From Natronospirales bacterium (lineage in GTDB: Bacteria > Pseudomonadota > Gammaproteobacteria > Natronospirales > REEB76): a stretch of DNA of 64,000 nt. Position 1 is the stretch's first letter. Each line of letters opens with the position of its first letter. The stretch is from contig JAKAXB010000005.1 in assembly GCA_021816765.1 (NCBI GenBank), forward strand, positions 62,001-126,000, written 5' to 3'. The translations under genes were made by a program, and so were the position numbers. Below the pieces are notes generated by a model, which made no database searches, was not told where the DNA came from, and worked only from the letters and a program-made list of their open reading frames with translations. Shown piece after piece: positions 26,102 to 33,396 of the stretch.

Positions 26102-26216
26102 CTAACGCGCTGCCGAGCTGAAATCCCGTTCCAGCACTGCGTGGTGCCCCGCGCGCATGCCGAGCGCCTGGTAAATGCGTTGCGCGCTGAGGTGCAAGGC
26201 ACGGCCGTTACTGCAT
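26102..26216 (-). pseudogene. Possible C-terminal remnant of a GNAT-like gene
   Basis: In one minus-strand frame the short space between ugd and the protease encodes about 38 residues ending in LHLSAQRIYQALGMRAGHH. This resembles the last strand and helix of GNAT acetyltransferases (RLY--LGF). There is no start or upstream domain; upstream in this frame it runs into the protease gene. A chance resemblance is quite possible. Confidence 0.25.
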
Positions 26217-28514
26217 GAAAATTCCACTTGTCGTCGGGATAGCTGACTTGGCCCGTGGCAATCTCGCCGCCCAGGCAGCAAGCAGCAAGGCCAGCAGAGA
26301 CAGGAATCCCAGTCCGCCGCCGCCGCCACCGCCAGTGCTTGTGGGAGTTACCACCTTCACGGTGATGGTCCGGGTCGTGGAGGCAGAAGCGCCAAATGCG
26401 TTGCTGCAGGTCAGTGTCACCGTGAACACCCCTCCGCCGCTATAGATGACGGTGGGATTCAGCTGTGTCGAGTCGGGTATGTTCGATCCACCGCCAAAAT
26501 TCCAAAGGGCCTTCATACTGCCCGGCGCGCCGTTGCTGGAGCAATTGCTGGAGAAAGTTGTGGTCTGTCCGGTGTTGATGGTGGCATTGGCTCCGGGGCT
26601 GATGATGCTGGCCGACGGGGCAGGGTACAAAGAAGCCACGGATGCCAGGACATTCACCAGCCCATAACCATAGACCCCGTTCGGGTAGCCCGTGCCAAGA
26701 TGGGTGGCGCCATTTTTCAGCAAGGTGTAAGGGTTCTGTTGTGGATATCCGGATTCCAGCAGCGCGATCAATCCGGCAATATGCGGTGCCGCGGCGGAGG
26801 TGCCGCAGAAGGGCGACACGAATCCACCGACGCCGGTGACGCTTACGCAATCCACCCCGACGAAATCCGGTTTCATGCGGGTGCTGGTGCCGGTGGCGGG
26901 TTGCGACAGAAACACCGGTCCCTGCGAGCTGTACGATTCAATGACATCATTGCCGTTGCTGGCGCCGGACGCGCTGATGGCGCCGACGGTGATCTCATCG
27001 GGGTACGGCAAGGCCGACTGGCCGAAGATGCTGCCGGCGGCGGTGTGGGGCGTCAGGTTCATCTGGCTGGCACTCACCGAATTCACCAGCACTTTCAGGT
27101 TTTTCCCGGGGTTGCCGCCGCCATAAAAAATTTCCAGATAGACCGTCGCGGTGCTGCTGCCACTGTTCTTCCACTGATTGCCCTGGACCGGCTGCGGGCC
27201 GGGCGTGCCGGTGGGTCCGGCCGGAGTGTTGGTGTAGGGGCAGCTGGCGGGGGAAGGCGGAGTGGCGCTGCCACCCAAATTGTCGCCCTGATTGCAGGCG
27301 AGAATGTTGCCGTTGCCATCCACCAGGAATACGTCGTAGTCGTTCGGATCATTCGGTGTGCTCTTGGTGATCTGACTGCTGGGAATCCAGGTGTCATCCC
27401 ATTCCAGCAGGTAATCAATGGTATCGCCCGGCTGCACCGCAAAGGACATTTTGGTATTGGGATTGGAGGTGCTGCCGAAATTCTGTGCCTGGGTATAAGT
27501 GATGCTGTTGATGGTTGTGTTGACCGGCGTGGGATTCCAGATACCGGACCAGAAACCGGTGGCGTCGTTGCCGGCGGCGCTTACCAGCTGGATGTTTGGA
27601 TGCGCCTGCGCGAATTGCTGCACCGCGGTTGCAAAACCGCCGTCCGTAAACATGGCCACACCGGGGAAGCCCAGATCGTCCACAATGACATTGGGGAGGA
27701 AACCGGCGGAATTGCTCGCAAAATCGTTCAGGCAGGTGATGAAATCCACGCTGGTCTGCGGACCACAGAATCCCAGCTTGGCGCCGGGAGCGAGGTCGTA
27801 GATGATTTCCATCATGGCGGTCCCCTCGTAGCCCGAGCCCGGCAAACTCGGATTCACCCAGGGGGCGGGGTTCGAGGGCAGATCCCCTGTGGACTGATCC
27901 TGGGAGATATCACCGGCGCCATCGGAAATCACCCCCACCGAGGTTCCCGAACCGTTGAAGCCCGTGGCCTGCCGAAACGCCGCGGCACCGAGAATCTGAT
28001 CGCCTTGCGTATCCACCGAACCGGTACGCGGTATGGCGCCGCTATGCGGCGCACGCTTCACATAGGCATAACGCGGCACCGTGACACGTGCCACTTGCGG
28101 CAAGGCGGCGACTGCATCCAGCTGCGTGGCCGGCACCCAGGCCTGCACCACGCCGAGCGCCGGGCTGGTCACCACGCCGCTCGCGCCCAGCGCGCGCAAC
28201 TGGGTCCGGCTCGGCGGGATGCGGTAACTGTCGTAGTGCAGATACACCTGCACCTGGCCGGCTGCGTTCCAGCGCGCTTCGAGCGGCGAATTGCTCCGTG
28301 TGAGCTCGCGGTCCAGCGCCGCCCCCATCAGGGGGGCGAGGCGCTGCTCTGCCGCCGCGTGGGCGATGGTCGCCAGCCGCGCATCCAGTTTTCGGGACAC
28401 AGCAGGAGCAGGTGTGCCGGGGCTGGTCGCAGACGCGAAGCAGGCGCCCGCCGGCAATGCAAGAGCGAAGGCCAGGGCAATCAGGCATGAAATGCGTGCA
28501 GATTTGATGTTCAT
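26208..28514 (-). CDS. Secreted subtilase-fold (S53-like) protease with PKD domain and GlyGly-CTERM-like tail
   Basis: A 768-residue exported protein. Signal peptide MNIKSARISCLIALAFALAL; propeptide-like region; peptidase domain from about 185 with SVGVISDGAGD; catalytic Ser in FCGTSAAAPHIAGLIALLES near residue 570. A canonical subtilisin HGT motif is absent: the matching place reads GYEGTAMMEIIYDLAPGA, where E236 and D240 form the E-x3-D pair known from sedolisins (S53). This suits the S53-like group of proteobacterial proteases. A PKD-like domain (about 640-725) is followed by a Gly-rich run, a hydrophobic helix (LGFLSLLALLLAAW) and basic residues. Confidence 0.8.
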   Translation of the reverse strand: MNIKSARISCLIALAFALALPAGACFASATSPGTPAPAVSRKLDARLATIAHAAAEQRLAPLMGAALDRELTRSNSPLEARWNAAGQVQVYLHYDSYRIPPSRTQLRALGASGVVTSPALGVVQAWVPATQLDAVAALPQVARVTVPRYAYVKRAPHSGAIPRTGSVDTQGDQILGAAAFRQATGFNGSGTSVGVISDGAGDISQDQSTGDLPSNPAPWVNPSLPGSGYEGTAMMEIIYDLAPGAKLGFCGPQTSVDFITCLNDFASNSAGFLPNVIVDDLGFPGVAMFTDGGFATAVQQFAQAHPNIQLVSAAGNDATGFWSGIWNPTPVNTTINSITYTQAQNFGSTSNPNTKMSFAVQPGDTIDYLLEWDDTWIPSSQITKSTPNDPNDYDVFLVDGNGNILACNQGDNLGGSATPPSPASCPYTNTPAGPTGTPGPQPVQGNQWKNSGSSTATVYLEIFYGGGNPGKNLKVLVNSVSASQMNLTPHTAAGSIFGQSALPYPDEITVGAISASGASNGNDVIESYSSQGPVFLSQPATGTSTRMKPDFVGVDCVSVTGVGGFVSPFCGTSAAAPHIAGLIALLESGYPQQNPYTLLKNGATHLGTGYPNGVYGYGLVNVLASVASLYPAPSASIISPGANATINTGQTTTFSSNCSSNGAPGSMKALWNFGGGSNIPDSTQLNPTVIYSGGGVFTVTLTCSNAFGASASTTRTITVKVVTPTSTGGGGGGGLGFLSLLALLLAAWAARLPRAKSAIPTTSGIFMQ

Positions 28515-28595
28515 GGTTCGAGCCAGTGAATTTTGTGAATCAGCGCAGGACTCTCGATGGCTTGCGACATTGGATTGAGAGTACGCACCACCAAT

Positions 28596-28611
28596 CGCTA
28601 TCCGGATAGCG
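28596..28611. promoter_or_regulatory. Perfect 16-bp palindrome upstream of the protease
   Basis: CGCTATCCGGATAGCG is fully self-complementary, about 80 bp upstream of the protease start. A weaker inverted repeat CCTAC ... GTAGG follows at 28616-28635. Either could be an operator; nothing else was recognised in the 225 bp between the protease and tRNA-Ala. Confidence 0.35.
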
Positions 28612-28739
28612 TTAGCCTACCATAACCTTAGTAGGTCTCAATGGTTGTCTGGGTATATCCACAATGCAGGATAATCGCTGCACGAGTGCGCACGCGCGCT
28701 GGCAGGGGCGGGTGGGCGATGCTAGAATTTCAAGCCTTT

Positions 28740-28812
<73 letters not shown>

Positions 28813-28895
28813 CAACTTTGCAGGCATAATCTTCAGTTGGGTTCTACCCGGCTTTCTTGTTTGCGCCCAGGACCATTGTCTCCATTGTCTAAGGA

Positions 28896-29246
28896 TCCGG
28901 GCCGGCGGGTCTGCCAGGGAGGGCGGCAACCGCCGAGGCAAAGAATTGCGTTTGGCCCCGGTAGCTCAGTGGGGTGAGGGCGGTGATCCCGTGCGAACAC
29001 AGTTCGCATCCGCCCGAACGCCCGGACAGGAAGTCCGGGCAGGCGGGTCTGCCAGGGAGGGCGGCAACCGCCGAGGCAAAGAATTGCGTTTGGCCCCGGT
29101 AGCTCAGTGGGGTGAGGGCGGTGATCCCGTGCGAACACAGTTCGCATCCGCCCGAACGCCCGGACAGGAAGTCCGGGCAGGCGGGTCTGCCAGGGAGGGC
29201 GGCAACCGCCGAGGCAAAGAATTGCGTTTGGCCCCGGTAGCTCAGT
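28896..29246. repeat. 138-bp tandem repeat containing tRNA-Arg 5' fragments
   Basis: GCCCCGGTAGCTCAGT, the first 16 nt of the tRNA-Arg at 29231, also occurs at 28955 and 29093, exactly 138 bp apart. The intervening 122 bp are the same in the two full copies, and about 59 bp of a partial copy precede the first. Each unit holds an 8-bp perfect hairpin (GCCCGGAC-AGGAA-GTCCGGGC), a second (TGCGAAC-ACA-GTTCGCA) nested in GGGCGG/CCGCCC arms, and GGCGG-CAA-CCGCC. The copies cannot fold as tRNAs because the 3' acceptor strand is missing. No gene is supported from 28813 to 29230. Confidence 0.9.
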
Positions 29247-29307
29247 TGGATAGAGCATCCCCCTCCTAAGGGGAAGGTCGGCGGTTCAACTCCGCCCCGG
29301 GGCACCA
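29231..29307 (+). tRNA. tRNA-Arg (CCT)
   Basis: Acceptor GCCCCGG pairs with CCGGGGC; the D arm is TAGCTCAGTTGGATAGAGC; the anticodon stem-loop is TCCCC-CTCCTAA-GGGGA, giving anticodon CCT for AGG arginine; the T arm is GCGGTTCAACTCCGC; CCA is encoded at 29305-29307. It sits at the end of the 138-bp repeat block. Confidence 0.95.
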
Positions 29308-29356
29308 AATCGCCGTCAGCCCCCCATCGCCGGCCCGTCAAGCAGTGGCGGGAGTT

Positions 29357-31084
29357 TCAGACAGGCAAAAACCGGTTATACGCTTCGCGGTCCTCGCCCA
29401 GGGCCGTCATCAGCGGACCCAGATACTCCCGGTAAGGTTCCCATCCTTTGACTGATGTTGCATACAGAGGCTGGCGTACCTGCAACACGCTGGCTGTGGT
29501 AATGGGGCGCGCGACTTCATGGAAATTCAGGCAGCGCGCATCGAATTCCAGTCCGCAGAAATCCAGTAGGCGCCGGATTTCCTGCTCCGGAATCGCTATG
29601 ATTTTTTCATAGTCCACATCGAGTATTCGCCCGGGAAGAACCGCATGCCAGTGCTGCATGAGGCGCTGGTAAAGACGGTAAAACTGGCCGAGTTCCGTCA
29701 AATCGTAAGCGTATGGCAATTCGGACGTGAACAGGCGTTTATAAGAGCTTACGCAAGTGGCCATGGGGTCACGCCGGCAATGAATGATATGCGCTCTTGG
29801 AAACAGTAGATGTATGAGCCCGATAAACATGAAGTTGCCGGGCATTTTATCGGTAAAGCGCGGTTTGTATTTGTGCAGCTCCTGGGTAAGTTCCGTGTAG
29901 TCTTTTGCCATTTCCTGCAGATCGGCCGTTACCTGTGCCGCATCGCCCGGTGACGCTTCTCCGCGGGATCCCCATCTTTCACCGATGCGCTCGGCGATAC
30001 TCAGCATGTGATGCAGCTCACCCCCACCCTCGACGCCCGGATGAGCCGCAAGAATCTGCTCAATCAGGGTGGTTCCGGAACGCGGCATGCCCAGTACGAA
30101 AATCGGGGCGAGAGCGGAATCGCTGCGGTTCTGAAAACGTTGCAGCATTTCCGCAGTGAAAAAAGTCCTGATGCGCTCCGTCAAGGCTTCCTGCATGTGT
30201 ATCGAGTAGTTGAGGGTCGAGCGTTTCAGTGCATTGGCGCGTTGCAGGTGCGCAAAAGCCGCAGCGTAATCGCCTGAATCCTCATATATCTTGGCCAGTG
30301 CAAAGCCGGCATCCAGTCGGGCAGCAACCGGAGTCCCGGTCTCATCCAGAAAGCGATTTTCAAGAAGTGCAGTGCGGGGATCATCCTTTGTTATTGTCTT
30401 CAGGTTGGCAAGCTGGGCGTAACCCCGAAGCTCAGGGTCAAGCTGCAAAGCGTTTTCACAGGCCTCGGCCGCTTCTTTTGTGTGTCCGAGGATCATCAGC
30501 GCCGTACCGATGTTGTAATGCACAGCCGCATCATTGGGGTCACGGCGCAACGCTTCCCGCAGGAAAACCAATGCGTCTTTGTGCCTCTCGTTTTGGATAA
30601 GCAGGACGCCTATCTGCAAGCAAGGCAGGGCATCAGTCGGGTAACGCTGCATGGCCGCGCGCAGGATGTCCAGAGCAGCATTCAGCTTGCCGGCCTCAGC
30701 CAGGGCGCGGGTATATTCGATCATATACTGCCGGTTGCCCGGATCATTGAGGGTGGCACGGCGGAAGGCCTCTTCCGCCTGACGCGGATCATTTGCGGTG
30801 CGCAAGGCCTGACCGAGTCCGTACCAGCCACGGGCCATCTCGGCACTGTCTGTGGCAAAGTGAATCGCGCGTTTGAAAAGATCGGCCGCCTCGCCCAGGC
30901 GTTGTTCCGCGAGGGCCACTTCGGCGGCGATTTGCAGCCCTGCGTATGCGTTCGGATGCGTCTCCAGCAGGCGATGGGATATTTCCGCCGCCTTGGCAAC
31001 CTGGCCGGTACGCAGATACTCCGCCGCCTGTTCCAGTGCATCCCGTTTTGCGTCTGCCTTTTCCTCAGTGAGGGGCCGGTTCAT
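29357..31084 (-). CDS. TPR-containing sulfotransferase (copy 1)
   Basis: A 575-residue cytosolic protein predicted to transfer sulfate from PAPS to an unknown acceptor. Residues about 10-255 are TPR helices (e.g. ALVFLREALRRDPNDAAVHY). The sulfotransferase domain has the 5'-phosphosulfate loop FVLGMPRSGTTLIEQILAAH near 330 and the 3'-phosphate motif HCRRDPMATCVSSY near 435. The C-terminus carries TTASVLQVRQPLY...W--Y---LGPL, shared with the three related genes nearby. ATG 31084 overlaps the stop of the sseB-like gene (ATGA), indicating translational coupling; the track upstream of it is not conserved. Confidence 0.88.
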   Translation of the reverse strand: MNRPLTEEKADAKRDALEQAAEYLRTGQVAKAAEISHRLLETHPNAYAGLQIAAEVALAEQRLGEAADLFKRAIHFATDSAEMARGWYGLGQALRTANDPRQAEEAFRRATLNDPGNRQYMIEYTRALAEAGKLNAALDILRAAMQRYPTDALPCLQIGVLLIQNERHKDALVFLREALRRDPNDAAVHYNIGTALMILGHTKEAAEACENALQLDPELRGYAQLANLKTITKDDPRTALLENRFLDETGTPVAARLDAGFALAKIYEDSGDYAAAFAHLQRANALKRSTLNYSIHMQEALTERIRTFFTAEMLQRFQNRSDSALAPIFVLGMPRSGTTLIEQILAAHPGVEGGGELHHMLSIAERIGERWGSRGEASPGDAAQVTADLQEMAKDYTELTQELHKYKPRFTDKMPGNFMFIGLIHLLFPRAHIIHCRRDPMATCVSSYKRLFTSELPYAYDLTELGQFYRLYQRLMQHWHAVLPGRILDVDYEKIIAIPEQEIRRLLDFCGLEFDARCLNFHEVARPITTASVLQVRQPLYATSVKGWEPYREYLGPLMTALGEDREAYNRFLPV

Positions 31085-31536
31085 AGGGGTTTTGCCTTGG
31101 CCGCTGCGTGCATGCGGCCCGCAAGATGCTTTTCCGACAGGGCACGCAATTGGGCGGCGAGTTCCGGCGTGATGCGGAAACCGGGGGTGGTGTTGGGATT
31201 GATTATGATGCCGGCCCCCTGGGCTACGCCCAATAACGCCCACGCCGCATCCACTTCGACGGCATGGCGGTAGGGGCTGTCATCCTTGCGGGATTGCTCG
31301 GCACGATCTTTCGAGGTGAACAAGGCCAGCATGGGTTGCTGCTCATTGGATCCGTCGCTTACGAATAAAAGCCGCATGGAGGTGCTGGGAAGCGACAGTC
31401 CGTCCCAGGGGGTGTCGAGTATCACCACCACTCTTGACTGCACCAGCTTGGCCAGTATGGCGCGCCGGCTTTCCAGATTGTCTTCAAAGGATTCCAGCGC
31501 CTGTTCCAGGGAAACGGCTTCGGTGTTGATGTTCAT
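31081..31536 (-). CDS. SseB-domain protein
   Basis: A 151-residue protein matching the SseB N-terminal-like family: it has LLFVSDGSNEQQPMLALFTS followed by the hallmark GAGIIINPNTTPGFRITPE. SseB in E. coli is a little-understood serine-sensitivity factor; the molecular role is unknown. Its stop codon overlaps the start of TPR-sulfotransferase copy 1 by four bases. An extended -10 (TGATATAAT) lies 33 bp upstream on the minus strand, so these two genes likely form their own transcript. Confidence 0.8.
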   Translation of the reverse strand: MNINTEAVSLEQALESFEDNLESRRAILAKLVQSRVVVILDTPWDGLSLPSTSMRLLFVSDGSNEQQPMLALFTSKDRAEQSRKDDSPYRHAVEVDAAWALLGVAQGAGIIINPNTTPGFRITPELAAQLRALSEKHLAGRMHAAAKAKPL

Positions 31537-31568
31537 GTGTTTGTCTAAATGCGGCTGGGCAGATTTTT

Positions 31569-31577
31569 ATTATATCA
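31569..31577 (-). promoter_or_regulatory. Extended -10 for the sseB-like/sulfotransferase transcript
   Basis: On the minus strand TGATATAAT is a perfect extended -10 (TGnTATAAT). It lies about 33 bp before the sseB-like start and overlaps the stop region of TPR-sulfotransferase copy 2. No strong -35 is seen. Confidence 0.5.
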
Positions 31578-33389
31578 ACCGGCAGGGAGAGGGCCAGCAT
31601 CATGCAGAGCCTCCCGCAAGGGTCCGAGGTGGCTTGCGTAATGCCGCCAGCGGCCCACGGCCGAGCGATAGACCGGTTGGCGTACCTGGTAAACGCTGGC
31701 GGTTGTCACCACCCGCGCGGACCGGTCGAATGCAAGGCAGGCCGGATCCCACACAAGTCCACAGTGCGCTATCAAACGCCGCGACTGCCCTTCCGGGTCT
31801 TCGACAAGCTGTTCATATTGCAGGTCGAGCATGGTTTCCGGCGGCAGCAGGCTTTTCCAGTGCTGCATCAGTTCTTCGTGCAGGCGGTAAAAAACCCCGA
31901 GGTCGCGCAGATCGGAACAAAACTCATGGCCGCTCTTGAACAGTGTCGTGAAACAGGAAACACAGGTATCCAGCGGATCGCGGCGACAGTAGATGATGCG
32001 CGCGCGGGGATAGAGCATGTGGACAAGCCCGAGTATCATGAAGTTTGAAGGCATCTTGTCGGTGATATGCTTGGCCTGCGGCGCCAGTGCGTGCATGCCT
32101 GCCAGGCATTCCTCCGCCAGACCCCGCAGATCTGCATCACCCAGGCCGGCGAGACCGACGGCGAAATTCAGGCGATAATCGGCTCCCAGGCGCCGGCGTA
32201 ATGCACTGTGCAGCAGCATCAATTCTCCGCCTCCCTGTACTTGGGGATGGCTGGCCAGTATTTGTTCCACAAGGCTGGTGCCGGAGCGCGGCATGCCGAC
32301 GATGAAGATCGGCGCATCGGAGATGCTGCCGGCGGCGTGCTTGCGGGCGATGAAATCACCGCCGCATACGCGTTTGAGGGCATCAAAAAACCGCCGCTGC
32401 GCCTCGCTGGAATAGTGCAGCGTCTGGCGGCGCAGCCGATTGCCCTCCCGGTAATGCTCGAAAGCACGGTCGTAATCGCCGTTGTCTTGATGGATTTTTG
32501 CCAGCGTGAAGTGCACGTTGACGCCCTGTCCGGGGTCGGACCAGGTGCCGCGCCGAGCCGCGGCCTGCAGGCGCCGGGCCAATGGATCAGTGGGAGCAAC
32601 CCTGCGGATGGCCACCAGGTGCACGCTGGCCTGATGAAAATCCGGAGCCAGTCGTAACGTAGTCTCGAACCGCTCGCAGGCGCCGGGAAATTTGCCGAGG
32701 TTGGTGAGCAACACACCTTTCTGATAGTGCGCTTCGGGTGAATCCGGGTGTTCCACGAGCACGCTGTCCAGCATCCTGTCGGCTTCATCGAGCGCTCCGG
32801 ATTCGATCAGCAGCGACGCGAGGCGGGTGCGGATGGCGGGATCATCCGGACTGAGTGCCAGCGCCTGACGGCAGGCCACCACGGCTTCCGGCAGCAGGCC
32901 CAGGGATTGCTGCGTGTCAGCCAGTGCTTGCCAGGCATCCCGGTAGCGGGGTGCCACACGCAAGCCCCGCTGCCAGCAGGCGACTGCATCTTCCGGATGG
33001 CCGAGTGCGTGTAGCGCCAGGGCGAGCCCGTGCCAGGCTTCCGCATAGCCGGGTTGCAGCTCCAGGGCACGCTGATAATACGGTATCGCTTCCGCAAAGC
33101 GTTGCTCCCCGGACAATACCCCGGCGTAGTTGTATTGGAAGCCGGCATTGCCCGGCGCGAGTGCAAGGGATTGGGCCAGCAGATCGTGCGCCACCGCCGC
33201 CCTGCCGGTCTGATGCGCCAGAAGCCCCATATAATGAAGTGCATCCGGCTGTTGCGGTTGTGTTTCCAGCACCCGGCGGTACAGGTTTTCCGCTTGCGCG
33301 TATTCGGCATGCTGCTGGTGCCGGATCGCTTGCGCAAGGGTCTGCTGAACAGGTTCGGCGGAGGTAACCGCGCTATCGGATTGCATCAT
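31575..33389 (-). CDS. TPR-containing sulfotransferase (copy 2)
   Basis: About 604 residues: a long TPR array (about 20-290; repeats such as YYQRALELQPGYAEAWHGLA) followed by a Sulfotransfer_3-type domain with FIVGMPRSGTSLVEQILASH near 364 and YCRRDPLDTCVSCFTTLF near 466. The C-terminal block is TTASVYQVRQPVYRSAVGRW. No signal peptide. Two adjacent ATGs (33389, 33386) follow the upstream stop within ten bases, so it probably forms an operon with copy 3; neither has a strong ribosome-binding site. Confidence 0.88.
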   Translation of the reverse strand: MMQSDSAVTSAEPVQQTLAQAIRHQQHAEYAQAENLYRRVLETQPQQPDALHYMGLLAHQTGRAAVAHDLLAQSLALAPGNAGFQYNYAGVLSGEQRFAEAIPYYQRALELQPGYAEAWHGLALALHALGHPEDAVACWQRGLRVAPRYRDAWQALADTQQSLGLLPEAVVACRQALALSPDDPAIRTRLASLLIESGALDEADRMLDSVLVEHPDSPEAHYQKGVLLTNLGKFPGACERFETTLRLAPDFHQASVHLVAIRRVAPTDPLARRLQAAARRGTWSDPGQGVNVHFTLAKIHQDNGDYDRAFEHYREGNRLRRQTLHYSSEAQRRFFDALKRVCGGDFIARKHAAGSISDAPIFIVGMPRSGTSLVEQILASHPQVQGGGELMLLHSALRRRLGADYRLNFAVGLAGLGDADLRGLAEECLAGMHALAPQAKHITDKMPSNFMILGLVHMLYPRARIIYCRRDPLDTCVSCFTTLFKSGHEFCSDLRDLGVFYRLHEELMQHWKSLLPPETMLDLQYEQLVEDPEGQSRRLIAHCGLVWDPACLAFDRSARVVTTASVYQVRQPVYRSAVGRWRHYASHLGPLREALHDAGPLPAG

Positions 33390-33396
33390 AAGCAAT

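Noticed and set aside
26700-28490. 596-residue open frame antisense to the protease
   Set aside because: It lies wholly within the protease gene and its composition is that of a GC-driven antisense frame.
28955-29230. Two additional tRNA-Arg genes
   Set aside because: Only the first 16 nt match the tRNA; the anticodon arm, T arm and 3' acceptor strand are absent.
28896-29246. CRISPR array
   Set aside because: Units of 138 bp are identical throughout, with no short repeat separated by unique spacers, and no cas gene is near.
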